A stretch of 64,000 bases of DNA, from positions 178,677-242,676 of the forward strand of contig NZ_NEJP01000011.1 of assembly GCF_002113125.1 (NCBI RefSeq). Direction: 5' to 3'. Positions within the stretch are counted from its first letter, which is position 1, and every line of letters begins with the position of its first letter. Below the pieces are notes generated by a model. The model was not told where the DNA came from, did no database searches, and saw nothing but the letters and a program-made list of their open reading frames with translations. A program made the position numbers and the translations under genes. Shown here piece after piece: positions 37,002-45,164 of the stretch. This stretch comes from Pseudomonas sp. B20(2017). GTDB taxonomy: Bacteria; Pseudomonadota; Gammaproteobacteria; Pseudomonadales; Pseudomonadaceae.

Positions 37002-37823
37002 TCAGGCATCGAGCGCAGAAGCCGCCAGTTGCGCGACTTTCAGCTGTCCTTTTGCCGCGGTTTGCTCGTCATCTTCCAGAAACCATGCGGCAGACAGTCC
37101 GGCGAACGCCAGTACCCATTGCAGCAGGCGTTTTCGCTCGACTCCCGCTGCTTCGCAGATCACATCAACTTGTCGCCGAAAGCGCTCAGGGTCGGTGGCC
37201 GTGGGCAAATCCGGGTTGCAGATCAGGTTGGCGTAGTCGTAGCCGCGCTCGCCCCGCACCCGCTTGGGGTCGATGGCCAGCCAGCCCCGTGGGCCGAAAT
37301 CGAGGACGTTGTCATGGTGCATGTCGCCGTGCAGCACCACCACGTCCTCCGGTTCGGAGAGCAAGGTCTGGGCGGTTTGCAGGCAATGGGCGTAGGGGCC
37401 ACCGTATCGGGCTGCGGCCACTCGTAATGAAACGAACCACGGCGCCAGTTCCACCAACGGCGGTGGCGGCGTCGGTCGCGGTGCGTGCAGACGGGCCAAG
37501 GCTCGGCACATGATCCGGGTGGCCTCGTCATCCTCGCCGTTGAGCGCCATGTGCATCAACGAACGCTGGCCCATCGCCCGCTCCAGCAACAGGCCTTCGT
37601 CGTGATGGGCGAGCACCCGAGCGGCACCGTCGCCATCCCACCAGGTCATCAACAGATTGCCGTATTTTTCTTCGTCGTCCACCGCGACTTTCAGCATCGC
37701 CGGAATTTCGTCCTGACGCACCGGCAACAGGCGGCTGCCCGGGGTGATGATCGGCTTGCCGTCCGGCGCCAGCGCCCAGCGTTCCAGCCACGGTGTGAAC
37801 AGGTCGAGATCAGCCACCTTCAC
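37002..37823 (-). CDS. Streptomycin 6-kinase / aminoglycoside phosphotransferase-like protein
   Basis: Protein-kinase-fold phosphotransferase related to APH(6)-type streptomycin kinases. The GTG at 37823 gives 273 residues (KVADLDLFTPWLERWAL) and overlaps the SRPBCC gene by 14 bp; the frame is open to 37862. The catalytic loop is VVLHGDMHHDNVLDF (HGDxHxxN pattern). The metal-binding Asp is in LAIDPKRVRGERGYDYANL, which is characteristic of APH(6). A mid-protein insertion is Pro-rich (PRPTPPPP). Chromosomal homologues in Pseudomonas are not proven resistance genes and may phosphorylate another hydroxylated compound. Coupled translation with the SRPBCC gene suggests a joint role. Confidence 0.82.
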   Translation of the reverse strand: MKVADLDLFTPWLERWALAPDGKPIITPGSRLLPVRQDEIPAMLKVAVDDEEKYGNLLMTWWDGDGAARVLAHHDEGLLLERAMGQRSLMHMALNGEDDEATRIMCRALARLHAPRPTPPPPLVELAPWFVSLRVAAARYGGPYAHCLQTAQTLLSEPEDVVVLHGDMHHDNVLDFGPRGWLAIDPKRVRGERGYDYANLICNPDLPTATDPERFRRQVDVICEAAGVERKRLLQWVLAFAGLSAAWFLEDDEQTAAKGQLKVAQLAASALDA

Positions 37824-38298
37824 GCTCGCGGGCCCGGTCGCTCTCCGTGAGGAAGTGTTCAAGTCGACTCAACTGTTCCTCCCAGCCTCGACTGTCCATG
37901 TAGTAGGCCTCTTTCTGGCGCACGTCGGGAATGTGCGCGAAACCTGACTCGGAGACCTTCAGCAACGTGCCGTTCTCGTAGTCCTGCAGTTCGAATTTGA
38001 CCAGGGTGGTCGGTTCCTGGGAGTAGTCGATTTTCGGGTTCACCGCGTACGGATGCCAGCGGAAAGAGAACAGCTGCTGCGGCTCGACCCGCTCCACCAG
38101 CACGTTCCAGAGCACATGTTCATAACCGGGGTACGTCACCTGCCCCTGCGTCCACTCGCCCGCGATAAACCGCCGGCCCTCCAGCGCAACGCCGAACCAC
38201 TGGCCGAACGCCTCGGCATCGACCAGGGCGCGCCAGACATGGGAGCGCGGCGACCTGAGCATGATTTTACGTTCAAAGCTGTTGGGTACTGGTTTCAT
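37810..38298 (-). CDS. SRPBCC / AHSA1-family protein
   Basis: A 162-residue START-like fold protein of the Activator of Hsp90 ATPase homologue 1 group. The family pattern is clear: RKIMLRSPRSHVWRALVDAEAFGQWFG at residues 10-36, a central VERVEPQQLFSFRWHP strand pair, and a C-terminal helix GWEEQLSRLEHFLTE. Members bind small hydrophobic ligands or act in stress responses; no function is known for this one. Translation of the downstream kinase-like gene overlaps its 3' end. Confidence 0.88.
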   Translation of the reverse strand: MKPVPNSFERKIMLRSPRSHVWRALVDAEAFGQWFGVALEGRRFIAGEWTQGQVTYPGYEHVLWNVLVERVEPQQLFSFRWHPYAVNPKIDYSQEPTTLVKFELQDYENGTLLKVSESGFAHIPDVRQKEAYYMDSRGWEEQLSRLEHFLTESDRAREREGG

Positions 38299-38494
38299 AC
38301 GTCACCTCCTGTTTTGAACAGTAGGCTTGTATGACCACATGTCCAATCCGAAGTTGTATCAATCCAGTGCAACGGTCGGGTCTGATTGAAATATCCGGCA
38401 GTATTTCAGGGCGCCGGTTCGTCAGAATGCGCACGGATCAGCGCTGCGAAACTGATAACGTTCGCAGCGAATTGAACGACACAAGGACGTCATC

Positions 38495-39415
38495 ATGCAG
38501 CCCTCCCTCCCCGAACGTTACCGTGGCGCCCTGCTCGGACTGGCCTGCGGCGATGCCGTGGGAACCACCGTCGAATTCCAGCCGCGCGGCAGCTTCCAGC
38601 CCCTGACCGACATGGTCGGTGGCGGGCCGTTTCACCTGAAGCCCGGTCAATGGACCGACGACACCTCGATGGCGCTGTGCCTGGCGGAAAGTCTGCTGAA
38701 CAAAAACGGCTTCGATGCCGCGGACCAGATGGGCCGCTATCTGAACTGGTGGCAATGGGGTTATCTGAGTTCGACCGGCGAATGTTTCGATATCGGCATG
38801 ACCGTGAGCCAGGCACTGGATCGCTATCAACACACCGGGGAGCCGTTTGCCGGCTCCAGCGATCCCTACAGCGCGGGCAATGGCTCGTTGATGCGACTGG
38901 CGCCCGTGGTTCTGTTTTATTTCCCCGATGCCCGGAAAATCAGGCGATTCGCCGCCGATAGTTCACGCACCACGCACGCAGCGCCCGAGGCCATCGAATG
39001 CTGCCAGCTGTTTGCCGAATTGCTCGGCAAGGCCCTGGAAGGCGCATCGAAAGCGCAACTGCGCACCCTGCCGCCAACAGCCTTCAGTCAGCCCAAAGTG
39101 GCGGCGATTGCCCGGGGCGAGTACCTGCACAAGACCCAGCGCGACATTCGCGGCAGTGGTTACTGCGTCGAATCCCTGGAAGCAGCGTTATGGTGCTTCC
39201 AGCACACCGACAGTTTTGCCGCCGCCGTCCTGCAAGCGGCGAATCTGGGCGATGACGCGGACACCACGGCTGCCATCGTCGGCCAATTGGCCGGCGCCCA
39301 TTACGGCGTGCAGGGAATCCCGTTCGAATGGCTGGAAAAACTGCATGACGGAGAGGAAATTGCCGCGATAGCGGAACGGTTGCTCAACGCCTCCAGACAC
39401 CGTGCACCTTGTTAG
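38495..39415 (+). CDS. ADP-ribosylglycohydrolase family protein (DraG-like)
   Basis: A 306-residue all-helical ADP-ribosyl hydrolase. The dinuclear metal site is visible: WTDDTSMAL near residue 54 (Thr-Asp-Asp) and GDDADTTAAIVGQLAGA near residue 255. The opening motif ERYRGALLGLACGDAVGTTVEF also fits. Such enzymes remove ADP-ribose from arginine or other groups, or hydrolyse ADP-ribose conjugates. No ADP-ribosyltransferase gene is seen nearby, so the substrate is open. It is probably a separate unit, with about 200 bp free upstream. Confidence 0.92.
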   Translation: MQPSLPERYRGALLGLACGDAVGTTVEFQPRGSFQPLTDMVGGGPFHLKPGQWTDDTSMALCLAESLLNKNGFDAADQMGRYLNWWQWGYLSSTGECFDIGMTVSQALDRYQHTGEPFAGSSDPYSAGNGSLMRLAPVVLFYFPDARKIRRFAADSSRTTHAAPEAIECCQLFAELLGKALEGASKAQLRTLPPTAFSQPKVAAIARGEYLHKTQRDIRGSGYCVESLEAALWCFQHTDSFAAAVLQAANLGDDADTTAAIVGQLAGAHYGVQGIPFEWLEKLHDGEEIAAIAERLLNASRHRAPC

Positions 39416-39470
39416 CGCCACGAAGTCGCTAAACTGCCCGGCACGTTCACTCATCAAAGCGAGATGACTC

Positions 39471-39875
39471 ATGTCCCCACGCCTGCTTCTGGCCCTGACA
39501 CCCTTTCTTTTCACTTCTGTTGCTCACGCTGCCGTGGACTGCGCCAATGCCAGCGATCAGGCGACGATGAATCAGTGCGCCGCGCAGGAAAACAAAGCGG
39601 CGGACAAGGAATTGAACACGGTTTATCAGCAGATTACCGCCCGGTTGAAGGATAACCCTGATGGCAAAAAACTGCTGGTGAGCGCGCAACGGGCGTGGAT
39701 CGGCTTTCGCGATGCCGAGTGCAAGTTTTCGGCATCCGGCGTGGCAGGCGGGAGTGTTTATCCATTGATCTACAACAATTGCATCGCCTCGGTGACGAAG
39801 ACGCGAACCGAAGCGCTCAAACAGTATTTGAAATGTGAGGAAGGTGACATGAGCTGCCCGGTGCCCGGGGCCTGA
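39471..39875 (+). CDS. LprI-like lysozyme inhibitor family protein (DUF1311), periplasmic
   Basis: A 134-residue exported protein. A signal peptide covers residues 1-20 (RLLLALTPFLFTSVAHA). The mature part carries the LprI N-terminal/DUF1311 pattern: CANASDQATMNQCAAQ, a helix with LNTVYQQI, then AQRAWIGFRDAEC and a final cysteine-containing stretch. Disulfides are likely (six cysteines in the mature part). The mycobacterial namesake inhibits lysozyme, but most members are uncharacterised. A REP pair lies just after the gene. Confidence 0.85.
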   Translation: MSPRLLLALTPFLFTSVAHAAVDCANASDQATMNQCAAQENKAADKELNTVYQQITARLKDNPDGKKLLVSAQRAWIGFRDAECKFSASGVAGGSVYPLIYNNCIASVTKTRTEALKQYLKCEEGDMSCPVPGA

Positions 39876-39898
39876 TTTTTCGATTCTTTCAGAACCTC

Positions 39899-39964
39899 TT
39901 CGCGAGCAAGCTCGCTCCCACATTTGAACCGCATTTCCAATGTGGGAGCGGGCTTGCTCGCGAA
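39899..39964. repeat. REP palindromic pair
   Basis: Inverted 26-bp copies at 39899-39924 and 39939-39964, based on GCGAGCAAGCTCGCTCCCAC, lie between the convergent LprI-like and qhpB genes. Confidence 0.9.
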
Positions 39965-39987
39965 GGCGTCATCCCTGACGCCGCTAA

Positions 39988-41106
39988 TTACCGAACAAAA
40001 ATCTGCGCCGTGGTAATCGCCATATCCCCACCCGGCAATTTGATGCTGCCGGTCTGTTTCATGGTCTCGGCATCAAAGATCGCCACGTCGTTGAAGGTCC
40101 CGGCCAAGTAAATCTTGCTCCCGTCCTTGTTGAACGAAATGCAGTAGTAGGAATGATCCAGTGTCGCCGCCTGAATCAGCTTTTTCTGCTTGATGTCGTA
40201 CTTGGCCAGTCGATTGAGCACGCCGAACATCAGATTCGGATCCTTCGGCGAGCGCATGCCACTGAAGTAGATTTCGGTCAGTGGCCCGAAATCGGTGGTT
40301 TCGGTCTTGCCGGTTTTCAGATCGACGCTGAATAAGCCGTACAGGTATTCAGCGGTGGCCGGATCTTGCTTCTTGTCCTTGAACTTCGCTGCCGTGTACA
40401 GAAGCGAGAAGTCGTGGCGGTAAGTCTGTTGATTCCACACGTAAAGCACGTCCGGCGCGCTGTAGTTCGGGCGTTTCCAGTGACGACTGGGGATCAGAAC
40501 GTCGAACTTGCCGCTCTTTACATCGACCTTGTACACATCGGCGCCGGCGACGTAGAGCGTGCCGTCATCGCCGCTCTGCATGATCGTCAACTGCCGTGGC
40601 GCCGGGAAGCTGCGCACCGGTTTGGCGTTCATTCCGGCGTCAGTGGCGTAGACGTCCAGCCGCGGCTGTTTGACCTCATAGCGGTCATTGAGCATCTGGG
40701 TCGGGTTGGCGACGGTGTACAGCTCCTTGCCGTCATGACTGACGGTGAAGGCAAACATCGACCGCGCCTTTTCCCCCGGCTGCTGGGTGATGCTGGCGTG
40801 GAACACCTGCTTGCAACTGTCCAGTTCGACCCCGTAAACATCGGCGTAATGGTTGTTCAGCACGTACGCGGTCTTGCGATCCGGCGAAAGTTGCACGGTG
40901 CCGGGGCCAAAGGCATCAGGCATCTTGCAGGTCTTGTACAGGCTGTCGGTCGCCAGATCGATGACGTGCAGGTTGTTCGGGTAGTTGGTGGTCAACATGT
41001 ACTCGTGACCGTCTTGCAGCGCGGTGTTTTCATCGGCCAGAACCGGGAGCGCACAGGCGCTCAGAACCGCGAGTGCGGCAAGGCCGCAGGCTTTGATGTT
41101 GTGCAT
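39988..41106 (-). CDS. qhpB: Quinohemoprotein amine dehydrogenase beta subunit
   Basis: Beta-propeller subunit of the periplasmic quinohemoprotein amine dehydrogenase (also called QhnB/PeaD). It has 372 residues from the ATG at 41106. A signal peptide lies at 1-24 (LAALAVLSACALPVLA). The rest is a run of about seven WD/YVTN-like blades, for example NNLHVIDLATDSLYKTC, YVLNNHYADVYGVELDSC and GSKIYLAGTFNDVAIFDAE. It packs against the diheme alpha subunit and the quinone-bearing gamma subunit. It is the last gene of qhpA-D-C-B, 23 bp after qhpC. Confidence 0.93.
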   Translation of the reverse strand: MHNIKACGLAALAVLSACALPVLADENTALQDGHEYMLTTNYPNNLHVIDLATDSLYKTCKMPDAFGPGTVQLSPDRKTAYVLNNHYADVYGVELDSCKQVFHASITQQPGEKARSMFAFTVSHDGKELYTVANPTQMLNDRYEVKQPRLDVYATDAGMNAKPVRSFPAPRQLTIMQSGDDGTLYVAGADVYKVDVKSGKFDVLIPSRHWKRPNYSAPDVLYVWNQQTYRHDFSLLYTAAKFKDKKQDPATAEYLYGLFSVDLKTGKTETTDFGPLTEIYFSGMRSPKDPNLMFGVLNRLAKYDIKQKKLIQAATLDHSYYCISFNKDGSKIYLAGTFNDVAIFDAETMKQTGSIKLPGGDMAITTAQIFVR

Positions 41107-41129
41107 GCTGGAATCCTTCTTCTTAGGGA

Positions 41130-41453
41130 TCACTTGTCTTTCGGAAAGACAGTGCCGAGGTTGCGCCAGTTGTCGTTGGACGCCTGGGCATCCTTGTTCC
41201 AGTCCGGGTAGGTGCTCATCATGTCCGGCACCTGGGCCGGCCACCAGCACGGATCGGAGCAGCCGTAGAGGTCAGCTTCCATCGGCTGGCACAGGGACGA
41301 CACCCCGCCGAACGCATCGATTTCCCAACCCGGGTCGGTGGTCGAGGCACAGCCGGCGACGGAGCTCATCGCCACCACTTCTTCGATGCGGTTTTCATCC
41401 GCGGCCTGATCCAGCTTCAACGCTTTGTTATTGATTGCCTTGAGATGTTTCAT
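41130..41453 (-). CDS. qhpC: Quinohemoprotein amine dehydrogenase gamma subunit (CTQ precursor)
   Basis: Small catalytic subunit carrying cysteine tryptophylquinone. The precursor has 107 residues. The first 28 (MKHLKAINNKALKLDQAADE...VVA) match the leader length known for this family and lack a Sec signal. With that offset every known crosslink residue is present: Cys35-Glu44, Cys55-Asp61 and Cys69-Asp77 for the three thioether bridges, and Cys65-Trp71 for the CTQ cofactor (mature numbering 7-16, 27-33, 41-49 and 37-43). QhpD forms the thioethers, QhpG oxidises the Trp, QhpE removes the leader and QhpF exports the peptide. Its ATG lies one base beyond the qhpD stop. Confidence 0.97.
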   Translation of the reverse strand: MKHLKAINNKALKLDQAADENRIEEVVAMSSVAGCASTTDPGWEIDAFGGVSSLCQPMEADLYGCSDPCWWPAQVPDMMSTYPDWNKDAQASNDNWRNLGTVFPKDK

Positions 41454-41454
41454 A

Positions 41455-42885
41455 TCAGTGAGCCTTGCGCGGAGTGATGTAGCTGCTGATGAACGCAGGG
41501 TTGTTGGCCATGATCCGGGTGTAGACCTCGATGCCGAAGTCGACCCAGTCACGCATCAGTTCGCAGTAGTGATAAGTCGGGTGGGCCGGGTCGCCGTAGC
41601 GGGCGTAGCTCTCGTGGTAGCAACCGCCGGAGCACAGGTTGCGGATCTGACAGTCATGGCAACCGGTGTTGGTGCGGTCCAGGCGCTGGGACAGGAAGTC
41701 GTTCAACTCGACCTGTTTAACGCCACTGTGGACGTTGCCAAAGGTCGGCAGCGACGAGCCGGTGAAGCGATGGCACAGATTCAGTTCGCCCTTGTGATCG
41801 ACCGCCAGCATCTTCAATCCAGCACCGCACGGCAGAGCCTTTTTGTGACCTTCGTGGATGTCGGTGATCAACTGATGCAGGTTGGAGAAACCGATATTGC
41901 GGTGTTCCAGCGCAGCCTCCAGATAACGCAGGCCGAGGCGTTTCATGCTGGCGAACACTTCGATCAACTCGTCAGTGGTCAGGTTGAAGCTGCTGATATC
42001 ACCGGACGTCACCGGAGCAAATCCGACTTCGGCAAACCCCAACTCGTTAAACAGGTGATCCCAGATGGTTTCAACGTCGGTGACGCCGGTGGTCAGGGTC
42101 ACCCGCGCACCGACCGGACGACTGTTGTAACGCGAAAGCAGCATTTCAGCCTTGCGCCGCACCACGTCGTAGGTGCCCTGCCCGCCGACGGTGATGCGGT
42201 TGCGGTCGTGCACGGTTTTCGGCCCGTCGATGCTCACTGACAAGCCGAAACGGTGGGCATTCAGGTAGTCGACCGTTTCTTCGGTGAGCAACGTGGCGTT
42301 GGTGGTCATCACGAATTCGACGAACTTGCCGGCCTCGGCAAACCGCTTCTCGCAGTAATCGACCATGTACTCGATCAGCTTGCGATTGCTCAGGGGCTCG
42401 CCGCCGAAAAACACCACGGTGAATCGCTCTTCGTCCGGGGATTCACGCAGCAGCATTTCCACCGAGGCGATGGCGGTTTCGACGTCCATCTTCTTGCCGG
42501 CAGACGGCTTGTCGAGGTCTTCCTTGTAGCAGTAGGTGCAGCTCAGATTGCAGCCGGTGTTGACGTTGAGCACCACGGTGTTGATCGCCGTGCGCTCGAC
42601 GCGTTTTACGGCGATGTCCGGCGTCAACGGCGAGCCGTCGCTGACCAGTTCCAGCGAGATCAGCTCGCGCAGGGTCTCGTTGATTTCCTCGCCGTTGAAC
42701 CGTGCGCCGAGGCGCTGGATCAGGTCTTCCGAGGAGCAGCCGGGTCCGCGCAACGCATCGATGATGGTGCCGGTCAGTTCATCGCTGGCAAACAGCGAAC
42801 TGCTGGGGATATGGAACAGCATGCGGTCGGCGTCGACGTGCACTTCGTGCAGATTACGTTCGACCAGATTCAAGATAGCGCCCAT
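41455..42885 (-). CDS. qhpD: Radical SAM maturase QhpD (thioether crosslinking)
   Basis: Radical SAM/SPASM-type enzyme that installs Cys-to-Asp/Glu thioether bonds in the gamma-subunit precursor. It has 476 residues; the ATG at 42885 has a strong AGGAGG site, and the upstream open frame has none. The first about 95 residues form a leader-recognition-like domain. The radical SAM cluster motif is CNLSCTYC (Cys112, 116, 119). Auxiliary cluster cysteines include PCGAGLKML, NLCHRF and CHDCQIRNLCSGGCYHE. It is also known as PeaB. It lies between qhpA (95 bp upstream) and qhpC. Confidence 0.96.
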   Translation of the reverse strand: MGAILNLVERNLHEVHVDADRMLFHIPSSSLFASDELTGTIIDALRGPGCSSEDLIQRLGARFNGEEINETLRELISLELVSDGSPLTPDIAVKRVERTAINTVVLNVNTGCNLSCTYCYKEDLDKPSAGKKMDVETAIASVEMLLRESPDEERFTVVFFGGEPLSNRKLIEYMVDYCEKRFAEAGKFVEFVMTTNATLLTEETVDYLNAHRFGLSVSIDGPKTVHDRNRITVGGQGTYDVVRRKAEMLLSRYNSRPVGARVTLTTGVTDVETIWDHLFNELGFAEVGFAPVTSGDISSFNLTTDELIEVFASMKRLGLRYLEAALEHRNIGFSNLHQLITDIHEGHKKALPCGAGLKMLAVDHKGELNLCHRFTGSSLPTFGNVHSGVKQVELNDFLSQRLDRTNTGCHDCQIRNLCSGGCYHESYARYGDPAHPTYHYCELMRDWVDFGIEVYTRIMANNPAFISSYITPRKAH

Positions 42886-42980
42886 TGCAAACCTCCTGTG
42901 CAAGCCCCGCCTGGCGGGACTTGCGGTCATTCCGAAAAGTGTCTGAATCGCTGTCGCTCAGCTCAACTCACGTTTCAACA

Positions 42981-44561
42981 TCAGGGAATGGGAGGATTGT
43001 TCCAGCGTTGCACGGTGACGATCAGGTGGCCTTCGCCGGTCAGGGATTTCCCTGCGTCGTCGACGGCGGCAATCACCTTGAGGTTGCCGGCATTGTTGGT
43101 GGACATCTTGCGCGCCGGATTCGGTCCGGCATCACCCGGGGTGAACACGCCCGCGTCGGCCTGCATGGTGCCGGCGAACTTGACGTCCTCGTCCTCTTTG
43201 GCGCGTTCGTCGAAGGCTTCGACTTTCCATTGCGCCGGGAACACGCCGATGCGATACGGCTTGCCGTCGGCACCCTTGCCCCAGGCTTCGGCGTCGAAGC
43301 GGCCCTGGACTTTCGGCGTCGAACCGCCGCCCTCGCCGATCCGTGCCACCGAGAATTCCGGCACCACTTTGACCGAGGCAATCTTGCTGTACACCGACAG
43401 GCTCGGGCCTTTCAGGCTGCCGACGCTGACCGCGCGCAGGCCCGGCTGGGCATTGGCTGCGGCTTTGACTCTGACCTTGATCCGGTCGGCGCTCTGCTCG
43501 ACCACTTCGACCACGTCCACGCCTTTGCCGAAATTCGGCTTGCCGCTCAGACCGCTGCCGATCAGGGTCACTTCGGTTTCGCTGCCGGCCTTCACATAAC
43601 CCGGCTGCACCGCCAGCAAGCGCTGCGAACCCTGTTTGGCAGCGACAAAGTCCAGGCCGCGCTCATCGTGCTCGGCCTCGAACATCCGGCCCTGCATGGC
43701 GTTGCCCTGTGCGGCGAACACCTGGCGCATGGTCACGCCATCAACGGTCACGTTGCCGCGCCATTCGTAGCCGCTGTAAAGGATTGCGCTGCCATCGCCG
43801 TTGAACGGGCTGCCGTCGGCGTACTGACCTTTGACGGCAACCTTGAAGGTGTCACTGCCATCGGCGGTGACGCTCATGATGCCGGCCAATTCACCCTTGC
43901 CCGGCAGGTGACCACTGAAGCTCCAGTCGCCGACCAAAGCTTCGGCTTTCGGTGCGTTTTTGATCCAGGACTGCCACGCCGGGTTATCGAGCGGATAACG
44001 CTTGGCCAACAGCGGGACCATTTCCTTGCGGGCGATATCGAACCAGTCGCGATCCCGGGCCAGCGCCTGATATTCCAGCGACGGCCATTGGCCGAGGTGG
44101 AAATTCACCAGACGTTCCCATTCCTGAGCCGGACGCCGTTGCAGAGCGACCCGCGCACCGGAGTGGCAGCGGCCGCACATCTGCGCGGTTTTCTCGTCGA
44201 ACTGCTCGACCGTGTTCAGTCGCCGTTCCAGCGCGTAACGCACGCCATCGGTTTCGCTGGGCGCCAGGCCCTGGGTGTCGGCGAGGTATTTAACCAGCGT
44301 GCGACGGTCGTCATCGCTGATCTGCAAACCGTGCATGGTCTGCATCCGGGCGATGCTCATCAACCAGCCTTCCGGGGTCTTGCGCTGGTGGCTGATGCGG
44401 CTCAACTGCTCGCCGGCTTCAGGGGTATGACAGCCCTGACAGGTTTCCTTGAGGATGGTCTGGGCATCGCGGGCCGCCAGGCTGTACGGCGAATGCAGGG
44501 CCACGCAAGCGGCCACGGCCAGCAGGCTGGCGCTCATGCCTGATCGGAGTTTTCTCTTCAT
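42981..44561 (-). CDS. qhpA: Quinohemoprotein amine dehydrogenase alpha subunit (diheme)
   Basis: Largest QHNDH subunit, passing electrons from the CTQ cofactor through two c-type hemes to a periplasmic carrier. It has 526 residues from the ATG at 44561. A signal peptide ends near residue 30 (ALHSPYSLAA). Heme motifs are CQGCH (41-45) and CGRCH (129-133). The remaining part consists of beta domains typical of the family. It is the first gene of qhpA-D-C-B. A possible -24/-12 promoter and a cluster of TGTTGC/GCGACA half-sites lie upstream. The substrates in P. putida include phenylethylamine and other primary amines. Confidence 0.95.
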   Translation of the reverse strand: MKRKLRSGMSASLLAVAACVALHSPYSLAARDAQTILKETCQGCHTPEAGEQLSRISHQRKTPEGWLMSIARMQTMHGLQISDDDRRTLVKYLADTQGLAPSETDGVRYALERRLNTVEQFDEKTAQMCGRCHSGARVALQRRPAQEWERLVNFHLGQWPSLEYQALARDRDWFDIARKEMVPLLAKRYPLDNPAWQSWIKNAPKAEALVGDWSFSGHLPGKGELAGIMSVTADGSDTFKVAVKGQYADGSPFNGDGSAILYSGYEWRGNVTVDGVTMRQVFAAQGNAMQGRMFEAEHDERGLDFVAAKQGSQRLLAVQPGYVKAGSETEVTLIGSGLSGKPNFGKGVDVVEVVEQSADRIKVRVKAAANAQPGLRAVSVGSLKGPSLSVYSKIASVKVVPEFSVARIGEGGGSTPKVQGRFDAEAWGKGADGKPYRIGVFPAQWKVEAFDERAKEDEDVKFAGTMQADAGVFTPGDAGPNPARKMSTNNAGNLKVIAAVDDAGKSLTGEGHLIVTVQRWNNPPIP

Positions 44562-44918
44562 CAACGTCGAACCTCGCACGGTGCTTTCTTATTGTTGTGG
44601 CTTATCGTTTTATGGTTTCTGCCGTTCGTGGCGCTGCACGAACGGAGGCAAGCGAAACGTCTGCTGTGAGCAATACACGGAGCGTGCCAGCTTGCCGATA
44701 AGCTTTTCAATCAAGCAGTTACGTGAAGATCAAGGCGAAGTTGCGGTGCCGGCGGTGCGTGCCGGCGTCCAATTTCGCGACAACTGTTGCAGTCTGAGAC
44801 AAGCATAGTTGTTGCGGCGTCAGCGACATTGCATCGCGCGACAGATGACCCGGAGCTGACAGCATCCCCCATGAAAAACCTCCAGGAGAGTGACGCCTGC
44901 CGAACCCACACGAAAACA
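44562..44918 (-). promoter_or_regulatory. qhpA promoter region: sigma-54-like site and activator half-site cluster
   Basis: On the minus strand CTGGCACG-CTCC-GTGTA (44690-44674) has a perfect -24 element, but its -12 element reads GT instead of GC. About 95-140 bp upstream of it, five half-sites occur within 52 bp: GCGACA (44777-44782), TGTTGC (44785-44790), GAGACA (44796-44801), TGTTGC (44810-44815) and GCGACA (44823-44828). No gene is visible here. The sigma-54 assignment is inference supported by the activator gene in the cluster. Confidence 0.6.
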
Positions 44919-44945
44919 AGCCCCGCCAATGACGGGGCTCTTGTG
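44919..44945 (-). terminator. Terminator after the small membrane protein pair
   Basis: AGCCCCG (44919-44925) / CGGGGCT (44933-44939) is followed on the minus strand by TGTTTTCG. It separates the small genes from the qhpA control region. Confidence 0.65.
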
Positions 44946-44963
44946 TTGGTTGTTGACCCGCGC

Positions 44964-45164
44964 CTAGCGAACAGAGTTGTCCGGGTGAACCTTGTAACGC
45001 CCACAAAACTCGCAAACCATCGAGCATTCACCTTGCGCGTGGGCCTTCGCTGCCAATGAACCGGAATCGCGCCGGGCAGCTTGAATTCGACGCTCCCGGT
45101 AACACGCATACGTGATCAGCAAACTAAAGGCCAATGACCAAAGACACAGAATTAAAGCCGTCAT
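44964..45164 (-). CDS. Small membrane protein with C-terminal cysteine cluster (hypothetical)
   Basis: A 66-residue protein. One N-terminal membrane helix (MTALILCLWSLAFSLLITYA) is followed by a basic stretch RERRIQAARR and a cytosolic-looking tail with Cys-x3-Cys-x2-Cys (ECSMVCEFCGRY). The start codon overlaps the stop of the upstream small gene in ATGA, a typical translational coupling, which supports it being real. I recognise no family. Its place between the two arms of the qhp cluster may be coincidental. Confidence 0.6.
   Translation of the reverse strand: MTALILCLWSLAFSLLITYACYRERRIQAARRDSGSLAAKAHAQGECSMVCEFCGRYKVHPDNSVR

Noticed and set aside
37810..37862. Longer N-terminus for the kinase-like protein (start at 37862)
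   Set aside because: It would extend the overlap with the SRPBCC gene to 53 bp. The family-like sequence begins at KVADLDLFTPW.
44711..45109. Overlapping open frames on both strands around 44.7-45.1 kb, apart from the small membrane gene
   Set aside because: They cross the proposed activator sites and the terminator, lack ribosome-binding sites and show no protein-like pattern.
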